A stretch of 64,000 nucleotides of DNA from G963663615 sp963663615 (lineage in GTDB: Bacteria > Bacteroidota > Ignavibacteria > Ignavibacteriales > Melioribacteraceae). Both the position numbers and the translations under genes were made by a program. The DNA lies in the NCBI GenBank assembly GCA_963663615.1, contig OY760517.1:1364001-1428000 (forward strand), read 5' to 3'. The notes below the pieces were generated by a model, which saw only the letters and a list, made by a program, of their open reading frames with translations, made no database searches and was not told the origin of the DNA. Positions 37,764-48,500 of this stretch are shown piece after piece; positions within the stretch are counted from its first letter, which is position 1, and the number at the start of each line of letters is the position of its first letter.

Positions 37764-37782
37764 GATAGTAAATTTTACTATC
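37764..37782. promoter_or_regulatory. Perfect 9+1+9 palindrome over a predicted promoter
   Basis: GATAGTAAATTTTACTATC is a perfect inverted repeat with 9-bp arms around a single T. It overlaps a TATCTTTG -7 element (37779-37786), which lies ~47 nt before the TPR lipoprotein start. This is the layout of a repressor operator. Confidence 0.65.
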
Positions 37783-37786
37783 TTTG
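37779..37786 (+). promoter_or_regulatory. -7 element of the TPR lipoprotein/DUF58 operon
   Basis: TATCTTTG is the Bacteroidetes -7 consensus (the same octamer as in the dps promoter). A TTTG lies 16 nt upstream (37759-37762), shorter than the usual 19-21, or a TTTA 20 nt upstream serves as the -33 element. Confidence 0.5.
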
Positions 37787-37832
37787 CGATGTTGTATTGC
37801 TGTATTATTGTATAACAAAACCAGGGAAATCA

Positions 37833-38345
37833 ATGCAGAACTTTAAAAACCTGATTCTGCTCACATTTGTTGTTGTGGGAATTTTAGCTTGTAGCAGTAA
37901 ATCTGATAAGGAATTGTACGAGGAAGCTCAGGTTCAAATTAAACAGGATAATTTCGCTGAAGGTCTTGAAAATCTTGAATCAATATTGAAAGATTTTCCA
38001 CAAAGTGAATTGGCTCCAAAGGTAAAGCTGGAAATTGGTCAGATTTATCACGCAAAAAAAATTAAAAACTTATCTGCCCGTGAATCTTACCAGATGGCTA
38101 TTAAGTATTACAGAATGGCTTATGATGACCATCCGAAGAGTGAAAATGGTCCGAACTCATTATTTATGGTAGCTTACATTCAGGCGAATGAGCTTGGTGA
38201 AGTAAAGGCTGCTGAAACAACTTACAGGGAGTTTATTGAAAAATGCCCTGATCATGAATTGGTTGCATCTGCAAAAGTTGAATTGGAAAATCTTGGTATG
38301 AAACCGGAAGAAATTCTTAAGAAAAAGGTACAAAAAACTGATTAG
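37833..38345 (+). CDS. Tetratricopeptide-repeat lipoprotein (BamD/YbgF-like)
   Basis: 170 residues; ATG 37833 with AGGGA upstream and a lipobox ILAC (Cys ~17). Two to three TPR helix pairs follow: LYEEAQVQIKQDNFAEGLENLESILKDFP (in residues ~25-53), YQMAIKYYRMAYDDHPKS and AETTYREFIEKCPDHELVASAKVELENLG. It resembles the outer-membrane protein-assembly lipoproteins but is shorter than BamD, so the assignment to that complex is not certain. Its stop overlaps the DUF58 gene start by 1 nt (TAG/GTG), giving translational coupling. Confidence 0.8.
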   Translation: MQNFKNLILLTFVVVGILACSSKSDKELYEEAQVQIKQDNFAEGLENLESILKDFPQSELAPKVKLEIGQIYHAKKIKNLSARESYQMAIKYYRMAYDDHPKSENGPNSLFMVAYIQANELGEVKAAETTYREFIEKCPDHELVASAKVELENLGMKPEEILKKKVQKTD

Positions 38346-39253
38346 TGAGTAGTTCCGACCAATCATATCGAAAATATCTCGATCCCGATTTTGTTTCAAA
38401 ACTAAAGTCTATTGAATTAAAAGCTAGACTTGTTGTTGAAGGTTTTATGGTGGGACTCCACAAGAGTCCCTACCATGGTTTTAGTGTTGAGTTTAGTCAG
38501 CACAGACCTTACATGCAGGGCGACCCGATAAAAAATATAGACTGGAAGGTTTATGCCAAAAGCGAAAAGTTTTACATTAAGCAGTTTGAGGAAGAAACAA
38601 ATCTGCTATCGCATGTAATACTTGATGTAAGCAAATCAATGGCATATAAGGGTAATGGTCCAATTTCGAAGTATGAATATGCCTCTATTCTCGCTTCTGC
38701 ACTAATGTATATAATGATTGGTCAGCAAGACGCTACCGGATTTATTTCGTATTCGGACAAAATAAAAAGCTATATACCTCCTCGTTCAAACAAGATGCAA
38801 CTAAAAAATCTGCTTAATGAGCTTGCTGAAACCAAACCTGATGATGCTACCGAAACAGCAAAATCGCTAAACTCGGTTTCAGAAAAAATTAACAGAAGGG
38901 GACTGGTGGTAATAATTTCCGATTTCTTTGATAATATTGAAGAAATTATGAATGCCCTTAAGCGGTTGCATTTCAGAAAAAATGAAATACTGGTTTTCCA
39001 GATACTTGATCCTGTTGAAAAGAATTTTTCATTCGATCGGGAATCCATATTTGTGGATATGGAGACAGGTGAAGAGATGAACTCGCAACCCCGCCAAATT
39101 CAAAAAGCCTACCAGGATGCTTTTGCCGAATTTATGAAAGAGCTGAAAACTGGCTGCCTTAACTTCGGCATTGACTACAATTGTATTGATACTACCACAC
39201 CTTTCGATAAGGCTTTACTTAGCTATTTCAGGAAAAGAAGCAAGTTGATTTAG
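38345..39253 (+). CDS. DUF58-domain protein with von Willebrand A fold
   Basis: 302 residues from GTG 38345. The DUF58 signature is clear: GDPIKNIDWKVYAKSEKFYIKQFEEE (residues ~59-83), then VILDVSKSMAY, a MIDAS-like DxSxS loop, and VVIISDFFD. DUF58 proteins usually sit beside a MoxR ATPase and membrane vWA proteins (BatA/BatB), but here the only partner is the TPR lipoprotein gene with overlapping stop and start. It ends head to head against 39254 on the other strand with no terminator. Confidence 0.9.
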   Translation: MSSSDQSYRKYLDPDFVSKLKSIELKARLVVEGFMVGLHKSPYHGFSVEFSQHRPYMQGDPIKNIDWKVYAKSEKFYIKQFEEETNLLSHVILDVSKSMAYKGNGPISKYEYASILASALMYIMIGQQDATGFISYSDKIKSYIPPRSNKMQLKNLLNELAETKPDDATETAKSLNSVSEKINRRGLVVIISDFFDNIEEIMNALKRLHFRKNEILVFQILDPVEKNFSFDRESIFVDMETGEEMNSQPRQIQKAYQDAFAEFMKELKTGCLNFGIDYNCIDTTTPFDKALLSYFRKRSKLI

Positions 39254-39817
39254 TTATTTTTGCATATCCGGATTAAATACCATTTCATACATTCCCCACG
39301 CTTTAAGTGTGCTATCAGCAGAATCACGAGAGATTATTTTTTTATCCAAGTAAAAATTTGCTAAATCCTCTTTTCCTTCTTTTTGGTCAAGATTGTAGAT
39401 CAGGATACTTTTTTCATTCTTATTGATGAAGGTATCACCAACTGATATTACTTTTGACTTTTCCAAAATATATTTTGCACGGTGAAAAGATACCGAATAA
39501 TCATTAAAATAATATCTTGAAGAATCCTTGAATTTACCGTTTGAATACATCTCATCTGAAATAAGAGGTAAATTAAGCTCCACCATTATTTTGTTTTCCT
39601 GCTCAAGGGAAGGTTGCATAAGCCAGCTTTTGAAATCAGTATAATGATTCATAATACTGTTGTATGATAATAACAAGGCAACTACAGTGCTTCCTGCTGA
39701 TTTTAATAAAGAATATCCCCGGTTATGCTTTTCGTCAAGATATTTTACTATTCTTGCAATAATAAAGAAAATTCCTACTGCTGCAACTAAAAATACGAGA
39801 ACTTTATCATGACTCAT
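39254..39817 (-). CDS. Membrane-anchored protein of unknown function, paralog of 39807-40706
   Basis: 187 residues, not recognised. An N-terminal membrane helix (~6-23) and a second weaker one (~40-60) are followed by a soluble domain. The soluble part shares blocks with the protein encoded just upstream: SLEQENKIMVELNLPLISDEMY against TLEQENSLVQSLDLPLIFQEMY, and SADSTLKAWGMY against SANSTLKAWGMY. It starts inside the end of the upstream gene (11-nt overlap), so they are co-translated. A tandem duplication with the smaller copy having lost membrane helices is likely. Confidence 0.75.
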   Translation of the reverse strand: MSHDKVLVFLVAAVGIFFIIARIVKYLDEKHNRGYSLLKSAGSTVVALLLSYNSIMNHYTDFKSWLMQPSLEQENKIMVELNLPLISDEMYSNGKFKDSSRYYFNDYSVSFHRAKYILEKSKVISVGDTFINKNEKSILIYNLDQKEGKEDLANFYLDKKIISRDSADSTLKAWGMYEMVFNPDMQK

Positions 39818-40706
39818 CTTTTATACCTTCCTTTCCAAATGCTTCGTTATACATTCCCCATGCTTTTAGTGTACTATTAGCAGATTCCCGAACGAATAAG
39901 TTTCTTCTATATTGCTTATAAAAGGAAGGTAATTCACCAATTTTAAGCTCTTTTATGTTTGGTATTTCATAATAAAAATATCCTCTTTTTTCAAGATAGC
40001 TATCATAGGTATAATACAATAATGCATTTAAACTGTCGTTAACAAAATAATCATCTATGCGAACGCTAAGCCAATAATGCTCATTAATCACTTTTATATG
40101 TGAATCGTTGTAACAATCATCATATTCTCCATAGCGAATATACTCGGTACTTGGTTTGTAGTTGTCTTTCGCAAGTGATGCCTCATACATTTCTTGAAAA
40201 ATTAAAGGTAAGTCAAGGCTTTGCACCAATGAGTTTTCTTGTTCAAGAGTTGGTACATTGAATATATAGCTAAATAAATTATCATGTTTGCCGGTATCAA
40301 TGAAAAATTGAATTGTTAAGATAATGATTAGTAGAATTGAAGATATATATAAGAATTTCTTCCGAATGTGTTTATTTCTTTTATATGTATTATATAAAAG
40401 ATAAACAATAGCGGCAAAGAATAACACAGCTAACAAAATTATGAAAGTCTTTGGAAAGTGTCTGGTCATAAAGAGTTCTATACCAAAAGCTGTTGGTATT
40501 AAGTCAATCAAGCTTATGTACAAAAAGATTCTTATTAATATAGGACCAATTACAAATGAAGCGATCGCTATATATTTTACAATTAAGATAAAATACTTTA
40601 TACCAGGAAGTTCTAATTTTTCAGGTTCTACGGTTTTTAGGTACTGGTAATAAGCAAAAACAAGAATAGCTAAAAAAAATGGAATGGGAATTATTAGTAA
40701 ATGCAT
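39807..40706 (-). CDS. Polytopic membrane protein of unknown function, paralog of 39254-39817
   Basis: 299 residues; ATG 40706 is chosen because GAGGG lies 8 nt upstream (the longer frame to 40754 does not have one). Four membrane helices lie at about 1-20, 37-70, 85-105 and 120-142, then a soluble domain of ~150 residues which shares the blocks LEQEN, LPLI-EMY and STLKAWGMY with the next gene. No known motif was found. The Tyr-rich 'EYIRYGEYDDCYNDSH' segment is unique to this copy. Confidence 0.75.
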   Translation of the reverse strand: MHLLIIPIPFFLAILVFAYYQYLKTVEPEKLELPGIKYFILIVKYIAIASFVIGPILIRIFLYISLIDLIPTAFGIELFMTRHFPKTFIILLAVLFFAAIVYLLYNTYKRNKHIRKKFLYISSILLIIILTIQFFIDTGKHDNLFSYIFNVPTLEQENSLVQSLDLPLIFQEMYEASLAKDNYKPSTEYIRYGEYDDCYNDSHIKVINEHYWLSVRIDDYFVNDSLNALLYYTYDSYLEKRGYFYYEIPNIKELKIGELPSFYKQYRRNLFVRESANSTLKAWGMYNEAFGKEGIKDES

Positions 40707-40848
40707 TAAGTAACCCTCAAGTTGCCAATACTTTTTTGGACATTTGTTAAACACCTCTTTATCCTAATTGCCAAGATAAAAAAATACCAGAAATTCAACA
40801 ACCCAAAATGCAGACGTAAGTGGGATTTAATTTCAGAATAGTGGAGTA

Positions 40849-40884
40849 AATAAATAAAAACTGTCACGAGAATACTCGTGACAG
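40849..40884 (-). terminator. Intrinsic terminator of the phosphohexomutase gene
   Basis: Perfect 10-bp stem CTGTCACGAG / CTCGTGACAG with loop of 4 nt and a tail TTTTTATTTATT on the minus strand. It lies 11 nt after the stop. Confidence 0.95.
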
Positions 40885-40895
40885 CAATAAAATTT

Positions 40896-42248
40896 CTAAT
40901 CAAGTAATTCTTTAATTTCGTTAAGGAATTTGGTTGCTTTTGCTTCAGCTTCTTCTGCGGTTTTAGCTTCTGCAATACAGCGTATAATTGGTTCTGTATT
41001 CGATTTGCGGAAATGTACCCAGTGGTCTGTAAAATCGATACGTACACCATCATCAGTATTTATTTTTTCGTTACTGTATTTTTCAGCCATCTTTGCAAGA
41101 ATAACATCCGGATTTTTACCGGCAATGTTTATTTTCATTTTGCAAATATCGTATTGTGGTAAAGTAGCCTTAAGCTCACTCATGGTGCCGCCAAATTCAA
41201 GCAGATTTTGAAGTGTAAGAATAGCACCAACAAGAGCATCGCGTCCGTAATGTAACCCCGGAAATATAACACCACCGGAACCTTCACCGCCAATTACAGC
41301 ACTAACTTCTTTCATTTTTTTAACAACGTTGGCTTCACCAACAGGTGAGCGTAATACTTTGCAACCTGCTTCAGCAGCAATATCATCAACAGCACGAGTA
41401 GTTGAAAGGTTAACCACAACGTTCCCTTTTTCCTTACCAAGAATAAACTTAACTACGCTGCTTATTGTATTTTCCTCAACAAATGGTTCACCTTTTTCGG
41501 TAATCAATACCATACGGTCAACATCAGGGTCAACTACAATACCAAGATCAACATTGTTATTAATAACAGCTTTCATTGTTTCTGTCAGGTTTTGTGGTAT
41601 AGGTTCTGGTAACCTCGGAAAAACACCAGTTTTCTCACAATTAAGTTTTACAACTTCACAGCCTAGTTCTTCAAGTAACTGAGGCATAACAAAGCTTCCT
41701 GCACTATTAACGCAATCAAGAAGTACGCGGAACTTTCTTTTTCGGATGGCATCAATATCAGTATGCTTTAATTTAAGAACGTCATCCATGTGGTTTTTTA
41801 GTCCGTTGGAATACTCAGTAACTTTGCCAAGTTGATTCCATGGAGCATAACCTTTGGGGTTTTTAACCAGCTCAAGCATCTCCATATTTTGATCGGGTGT
41901 CATAAATTCACCTTCATTATTGAGGAGTTTAAGAGCGTTCCACTCATTGGGGTTATGGCTTGCCGAAAGTTGAATACCGCCAACAGCACCCAGTTTTTTA
42001 ACGTTATAAAGAACAGTTGGAGTAGGACACACACCTATATCAATAACTTCAATACCTTTAGCCAAAAGAGTACCTGTTACAATTGGTTTAACCATATTAC
42101 CGCTAATTCTGCCATCGGTACCGAGCACAATTTTACCTTTGCCGCAAAAGTCAGCATAAGCAGCGGTGTATTTTACGAGAGTTTCCGGCTCTAAACCGTC
42201 TCCGACAATACCCCTAATACCAGAAACGCTAACCATAAGAGTTGGCAT
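40896..42248 (-). CDS. glmM: Phosphoglucosamine mutase / phosphomannomutase family enzyme
   Basis: 450 residues. Alpha-D-phosphohexomutase with all four signatures: phospho-Ser97 in LSASHNP, metal loop DPDVDRM (~237), sugar loop GGEGSGG (~310) and phosphate loop RKSNTEPIIR near the C-terminus. The SGIRGIVG start and overall length resemble GlmM-like enzymes of Bacteroidota, which make glucosamine-1-phosphate for peptidoglycan; a phosphomannomutase role is not excluded. GGAGG lies 5-6 nt before ATG. Single-gene transcript ended by a strong terminator. Confidence 0.88.
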   Translation of the reverse strand: MPTLMVSVSGIRGIVGDGLEPETLVKYTAAYADFCGKGKIVLGTDGRISGNMVKPIVTGTLLAKGIEVIDIGVCPTPTVLYNVKKLGAVGGIQLSASHNPNEWNALKLLNNEGEFMTPDQNMEMLELVKNPKGYAPWNQLGKVTEYSNGLKNHMDDVLKLKHTDIDAIRKRKFRVLLDCVNSAGSFVMPQLLEELGCEVVKLNCEKTGVFPRLPEPIPQNLTETMKAVINNNVDLGIVVDPDVDRMVLITEKGEPFVEENTISSVVKFILGKEKGNVVVNLSTTRAVDDIAAEAGCKVLRSPVGEANVVKKMKEVSAVIGGEGSGGVIFPGLHYGRDALVGAILTLQNLLEFGGTMSELKATLPQYDICKMKINIAGKNPDVILAKMAEKYSNEKINTDDGVRIDFTDHWVHFRKSNTEPIIRCIAEAKTAEEAEAKATKFLNEIKELLD

Positions 42249-42638
42249 AAAACCTCCGATTAATAAAAGAATACAATTATTTTTCTTATATTTGAATTAA
42301 ATTTAAACAAATCAAGCAAAATATTTCTAATTAATGGTAATATTAGGAAAAACTGTTAATAAAAAAAATGTTATTTGTATTTTTGTGATGTAGTAATTTT
42401 TTGTAGATTACAAATAACTAAATTTAACATTAAGTTAATCAGGTTTGGTGCCTTTATTGTAGTGTTGGTACTTCTTAAGAAAACTTGTATGGGGTTAATA
42501 AATTTGGAAATATTTTATACCTTTGCACAGACATATAGCATAATAATGCCTAACAGATGTTCAGGTATTTTTAGCCCTCGAAAATTCTCGAATAACCAAA
42601 TAATAAAAAAAATATTTAATCAATAATGGGTGGTTAGT
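42249..42638. other. Divergent intergenic region before the TonB receptor operon
   Basis: 390 bp with no supported gene; an 83-codon frame (42375-42626) has no ribosome binding site and no family resemblance. A TACCTTTG octamer at 42518-42525 fits the -7 element for the downstream operon, although no good -33 element is at the right distance; a ~105-nt leader would follow. No riboswitch or terminator fold was recognised. Confidence 0.5.
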
Positions 42639-45491
42639 ATGAATTTAAACCGAATACTACTTTCATTTTTTCTGGCGGTTGCATTTTCAGCATCTCTGTT
42701 TGCTCAGACAGGTAAGATAGCTGGAACTGTAGTCGATGGAGAAACAGGCGAACCTCTTCCGTTTGCAAACGTAATCGTTAATGGTACCTCAATGGGTGCT
42801 GCTACTGATCTTGAGGGTAATTTTGTTATCCTGAACGTTGCTCCGGGTGTATATGAGGTAACAGCATCATTGGTAGGTTTTCAAAAGAAAACTGTTAAAG
42901 ATGTTCGCGTAAACGTTGACTTTACCACAACTCTGGAATTTGAGATTGTTACAGGGTCTATCGATCTTCCGGCAATTATTGTTCAGGGAGAAAGAAACCC
43001 GCTAATCCGACAGGATGCAACAAACCCTACAGTTGCAATTACGTCGGAAACAATTGACGAGCTACCTGTGGATAATATTGCAGATGTTATTAAATTGCAG
43101 GCTGGTGTGGTTGTTGGTAACGATGGCGAACTTCACTTTCGTGGAGGTTACGGAAACGAAGTTGCCTATACACTAAATGGGGTTTCTCTTAACGATCCTT
43201 ATAATAATAGCCGTTCAATTGGTTTGGCTACTAACGCAGTTCAGGAAGTATCTGTATCTACTGGTACTTTTAGTGCTGAATATGGTAATGCACTTAGTGG
43301 TGTTGTTAACTACGTTACCAAAGAAGGTGGCGAAAAATATACGTTTAGTCTTCGTGGATACGGTGGTGATTATGTTACCAACCGTGATGAGCTCTACATG
43401 AATATTGACGATATCAACCCACTTAACAGAGCCAGAACAGAATTTACTTTTGGTGGTCCTATTCCATTTTCAGCAAGAAAAGTGAAATTCTTCCTTTCAA
43501 GTGTGTATGAAAAAAATGGTGGTTATCTTTCCGGTAAAAGATTGTATAATTCTACCGATTCTTATCTGCCAAGAAACCAGTTCCCTTCAGATCATGAGTT
43601 GAATGGTTCTTCAACCTTACCGTTCTATTTTAACCCTTATGACACAACCAGTACTGGTTTACCAACTGGTGATGGTGAATATGTTTCATTAAACTCAAGC
43701 GAAAGTTTTAACCTTCAGGGTAATATCTCTTTTGCTTTTACACCAACACTTAAGTTGAAATTTGAAAGTGTTTATGACTATTCTACATGGGATGGTGGCG
43801 GAAACTGGGGTTCGCTAAGTTCTACATACGCTCCTGATGGCAGGGGAAGTACATATCAGAATGGTTTGCATAACGCTGTTGAGTTTACTCATACTGTTAA
43901 CCAGAATGTGTTCTATACTATTAAAACTTCTTACACTATTAACGAAAGTGAATATTATTTATACGAAGATGTTAACGATCCTGGTTATCTTCCATCATTA
44001 TATGCAAATACTCTTGCAAATACTACTTTTTACACTGGTGGTACTGATAACTACAGATATAACAGACAAACAAAAACAACTGGCGTAAAGGGTGATTTGG
44101 TTGCCCAGATGTTTACTTCTCATGAAGTTAAGTTTGGTTTTGAAGTTAGACTTTTTGAAATTGATTATGAAAGTTACTCAATTCAGTTTGGTAAATATGA
44201 TGTGAATTCTGAAGGTAACTTTGCTCAGCTTAATACTGCTGACTTGTTCAACGATGATGTTCAGATTATTAGAAGAGTACCAAGTGATCCTAATCAATAT
44301 ACATCTTATCATAGAACTCCTTCTCAGTTCTCTGTTTACCTGAGAGATAAAATTGAATTATCAAAATCAATGGTTCTTAATGCTGGTGTGCGTTACGAAT
44401 ATTTTGATCCGAAAGCACAGTTCAATGATAACCTATCTAATGAATACCATAGTAAAAAATCTGGTTTAATGAGTGATAACCTTAAAGACGCTGAAGTTAA
44501 ACATATGATTTCTCCTCGAATCAGTGTTTCATATCCAATTACTGATAAAGGTATTATTCGTTTCTCTTATGGTCACTTCTACCAGAATGGTTCATTATCA
44601 TCATTCTACAAAAACCCTAATTTTTATGCATCTCTTGGTAGCACTCCTTCATTTGGTAACCCGGATGTTAAACCTCAGAGATCAGTTCAGTATGAGTTAG
44701 GTCTTAACCAGGCACTTACTGAAGATTTTAGGCTTGAATTAACAGGTTATTACAAAGATGTGAAAGATTATATTCAGACCCAGACAATTTATACGGTAAC
44801 TGGTGAACAGTATTCTGTTCTTTCAAATCTTTCATATTCTAACGTTAGAGGTATAACACTTTCACTATTTAAGAGAAGAGCTCCACAAAGCTTGTTCCAG
44901 GCATCTCTTGACTATACATTCCAGATTGCCGAAGGTAACAGAACTTATCCAAGTGATGAAATTTTCTTTAGTGAAGCTGCTGGCAAACAGACAGAAACAT
45001 ATCTAGTACCGCTTGCATTCGACAGACCTCACGTTATTAATGCTACAATAAACCTGATAGACCCTGATAACTGGACTCTTGGTTTGGTAGGTTATTTACA
45101 GTTGGGTACTCCTTACACACCTGTATTGCCTGCTTCATATTCAACTGTTACTTACGAACAGAACTCGGCAAGCAGACCAACTCAGTGGAATCTTGATTTC
45201 AAATTTGAAAAATACTTTAATTTTGGCGATTTCAAATATTCTGTATTCCTTCAGGTAGAAAACCTGTTTGATACACAGAATGAGATTGGCGTTTATAGTT
45301 CTACTGGTCGTGCTTTGAATACACTTGATCAGGTTGAAAATGCAACTCAGTTCAGTGATCTTAGAAACAGAATAGTTGCTGGTGATGGTGGTCTTGTGCC
45401 GCTTAAAGCGATAGATAATTATTACGAAAGAGCTCAGAACCTGAGCCGACCTCGTGAAGTTAGACTTGGTTTCTCAATAATCTTTAACTAA
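42639..45491 (+). CDS. TonB-dependent receptor-like outer-membrane protein
   Basis: 950 residues (ATG 42639; an in-frame GTG lies at 42630). Signal peptide to ~SLFAQT, then a carboxypeptidase-regulatory-like domain (GKIAGTVVDGETGEPLPFANV, ~22-105), a plug (~125-220, with LRFRGG-like HFRGGYGNEVAYTLNG and AEYGNALSGVVNYVTK) and a large barrel ending LGFSIIFN with a terminal aromatic pattern. No TonB box was seen at the N-terminus, which instead starts with the regulatory-like domain. It heads an operon with a large secreted protein and a PorV-family protein, an arrangement that suggests delivery or anchoring of the secreted protein rather than simple nutrient uptake (inference). Confidence 0.9.
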   Translation: MNLNRILLSFFLAVAFSASLFAQTGKIAGTVVDGETGEPLPFANVIVNGTSMGAATDLEGNFVILNVAPGVYEVTASLVGFQKKTVKDVRVNVDFTTTLEFEIVTGSIDLPAIIVQGERNPLIRQDATNPTVAITSETIDELPVDNIADVIKLQAGVVVGNDGELHFRGGYGNEVAYTLNGVSLNDPYNNSRSIGLATNAVQEVSVSTGTFSAEYGNALSGVVNYVTKEGGEKYTFSLRGYGGDYVTNRDELYMNIDDINPLNRARTEFTFGGPIPFSARKVKFFLSSVYEKNGGYLSGKRLYNSTDSYLPRNQFPSDHELNGSSTLPFYFNPYDTTSTGLPTGDGEYVSLNSSESFNLQGNISFAFTPTLKLKFESVYDYSTWDGGGNWGSLSSTYAPDGRGSTYQNGLHNAVEFTHTVNQNVFYTIKTSYTINESEYYLYEDVNDPGYLPSLYANTLANTTFYTGGTDNYRYNRQTKTTGVKGDLVAQMFTSHEVKFGFEVRLFEIDYESYSIQFGKYDVNSEGNFAQLNTADLFNDDVQIIRRVPSDPNQYTSYHRTPSQFSVYLRDKIELSKSMVLNAGVRYEYFDPKAQFNDNLSNEYHSKKSGLMSDNLKDAEVKHMISPRISVSYPITDKGIIRFSYGHFYQNGSLSSFYKNPNFYASLGSTPSFGNPDVKPQRSVQYELGLNQALTEDFRLELTGYYKDVKDYIQTQTIYTVTGEQYSVLSNLSYSNVRGITLSLFKRRAPQSLFQASLDYTFQIAEGNRTYPSDEIFFSEAAGKQTETYLVPLAFDRPHVINATINLIDPDNWTLGLVGYLQLGTPYTPVLPASYSTVTYEQNSASRPTQWNLDFKFEKYFNFGDFKYSVFLQVENLFDTQNEIGVYSSTGRALNTLDQVENATQFSDLRNRIVAGDGGLVPLKAIDNYYERAQNLSRPREVRLGFSIIFN

Positions 45492-45510
45492 AAGTCAGGG
45501 AAATTTGATT

Positions 45511-48500
45511 ATGAAGTTCAATAAAATTTTAATGTTATTGATTTTGTTACTGACGTTTGGTTTGTTTGCTCAGGATAGCAACGACAAATACAGTGATATA
45601 AATTGGAAGGAGCTCTCAGATGCTGATGCAGAGAGAATCCTTGGTGATATGTATGCTCCGAAATTTTTTAAGTCCAATGGGGACAAAACCCAGATCAAGG
45701 AACTAATTGTTTCGGGTAACAAAATTACTACTATTCTTTTTAACTACGGTTCCATTTGTGCTCCAAACAGACTTTCAGGAACTGCTGACCTTGTATGGGA
45801 AGGTTTAGGCTACGGTTTTGAATTTACTCCGCTTGCTGCGTCACTTGTAAAAGGACCGGATGGTGAAAATATTAAGTTGGTTTCTGATTCATATAAACTT
45901 ACTACTCAGGGTGATTATTCTGAGAGTGGTGACAAATGGGGTTGGTTACCAAAAGCTGGTTATGTTGATCCTGATCAGGATGAAATTGCTTCATTAAATG
46001 CTGCCGATAAAAATGGTGATGGTAAACCTGATTCATGGCCTGAAAGATGGTATAGTGCTGGTGCACAGAAATATATTTGGCCTGCATTTCTTGGTGATCA
46101 GGCTTCTGCTCCCGATGAAGAAGTTTACTTTGTTGTAGATGATTACAGTAATGCTGAATTCCCTTATTATCCGTTTGATAATGATTCAACAAAACGTGGT
46201 TTGGGTCTGGATATGGAATGTCGTATTATTCAGTTCAATAACCCGCTTGCTGAAGATGCACTATTCCTTGTTTATAATGTGAGCAATGCTTCCGACAAAA
46301 CTCTTGATCCGGTATTCTTTGGTATGCACGGTGATCCTCACATTGGTGGTAGTAGTGACTACGGTGATGACCTTGCAGGTTTTGTTGATGCATCAGGTTT
46401 TACACTACAGCCTATTGACTTCCCACAACGTGCAAGAAACATGGTTTATGCATGGGATAAAGACCAGTCTGGTACTGGCGGTAGAAGAACGGGTTATTTT
46501 GGTTGGAAATTTCTTGAATCACCTTCCGAAGATAGTGATATGGAAGATAATGATGAAGATGGTTTAACAGATGAATCTCCTGAAAACTCTGCCGGCGTTT
46601 ATATCGATGGCGTTACACTACCTCTTGATTACGGAATATCTGATACAGTATTATTTAAATCTGTTTTTGGTGAACTAAAGCCTCGCTTTGCTGGTGATGA
46701 AGATGGTGACTGGGACCCTGAAACTGATGATATTGGTATCGATGGTATTGGTCCTGATTCTCCTAACTATCCTGGTGCTGACTATGGTGAAGATGATGGA
46801 AAACCATCACAGGCATGGTATCTTGATGATAATAGTAACGGTGCTTATGATGTTGGTGAACTTTTAAGTGATGAACGTTTGCCAGGTTACAAATGGGCTG
46901 GTTCCGAACCACAGTTTGGTCGTCGCGATATTTCCGAATCAGATCAGATTGGTTTGACTGCATTTAATGCTGCACAGTACACTCAAAAATTGCCGAACGT
47001 ACCAATGAATGACGAGCTAATGTATGATTGGCTTTCCGCTGGTAAGGTTGATACTGCCGGACAGGAATTACTTCTAAAAGCTGGCGATAATATTTTTAAC
47101 TTTGGTACTGGTCCAGCAGTTCTTGAACCAGGTGCTTCTCAGCGTTTTTCAATGTGTATTGTTTTTGGTAGTAACATCAATGATCTTATACTTAATGCTG
47201 AAACTACTACTAGAATTCTTGAAGCTGATTATCGTTTTGCTCAGCCACCTGCAAAACCAATTGTAAATGCTGTTGCCGGCGATGGTAAAGTTACACTTTA
47301 CTGGGATGATAGAGCAGAGTCTTCAGTTGATCCGTTAACTGGTAAACAAGATTTCATGGGTTATAAAATTTACAGAAGTCGCGACTATACTTTTAGTGAT
47401 GTAAGAACTATTACTGATGGTAGAGGAAATGCATTCCTTGGCGATGCTTTTGTTAACCCTGAAACTAATGAAAGAGCTCAGTGGCACATTGTTATTCCTG
47501 AAGATGAGAGATCAATGTACGTTAACGGCTTCCATCCTGTTGAATTCCAGGGTCGTGCAGTTAAATACTATATTGGTGATCCTGATGATACAACCGGTGT
47601 AATTCACGAATTTGTTGATAGTTCAGTTACGAATGGTATCCGATATTATTATGCAGTTGTTGCATTTGATGGTGGTTCTATTGAAAGCGGTAAGGAATTG
47701 CCTCCTTCTGAAACACAGTCATCAATTTCTAGAGATCCAATAACTGGAAAACTTACTTACGATATAAATACCGCAATGGTAATGCCAGGTGTTAAAGCTT
47801 CAAACCTTAATGATGCTGATGCAGGTAATTATGGTATTCCTGTTCATGATAATGGTAATGCAACTGGTTTTGTTGGTATTAAAGTGCTAGATGAATTAGC
47901 AGTGCCGGATAATAAAACTTACGCTCTTGAATTTACCGATCCTTATACTTACAGTTTGCTGGATTCAAGCGGTGTTGTTGAAGAAGTTGTTTCTGATGAT
48001 ACTGTTTTTGTTGAGCTTGATCATGCAAACATTAAAGAAGGTACAGTAGTGCTAACTGATGCCGGTGGTAATGTTGTTGATGAAAGTAAATACGAAGTTA
48101 ATACATCAACAGGAAAAATTAGAGGTTCTGAATATAACAGTCTTCCTAAGGATAATGTGTATAATGTAAAATACAGTTATTATCCAATTGTTAATTCAAC
48201 TCGCCTGGATTCATCCGATGGTAACCCTTCATTTGAAGGTATGAAAGTCTATCTTGTTAATGAACCACTCGAACTGAATAAAGAAGAGAGTAAATTCAGT
48301 AATCCTGATATAAATGTGAAATATGAAGTTATTCCTGCTACCACAGGTAATCCAAGAGCTGACTACAGAGCAGATTGGGAAATTAGATGGAATAATACTG
48401 ATACAACAGCTACAGGTGACTGGGAAAATGTTGGTGATACAGCATTAACCAAATATAACGGAATGTTGGCAAAATGTCCGTTTGAAATATGGATTACAAA

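Noticed and set aside
41329..41682. A long antisense frame inside the phosphohexomutase gene.
   Set aside because: It mirrors the sense codons, has no start signal and no recognisable domain.
42375..42626. An 83-codon frame between glmM and the TonB receptor gene.
   Set aside because: No ribosome binding site, odd composition and it contains the predicted -7 element of the following operon.
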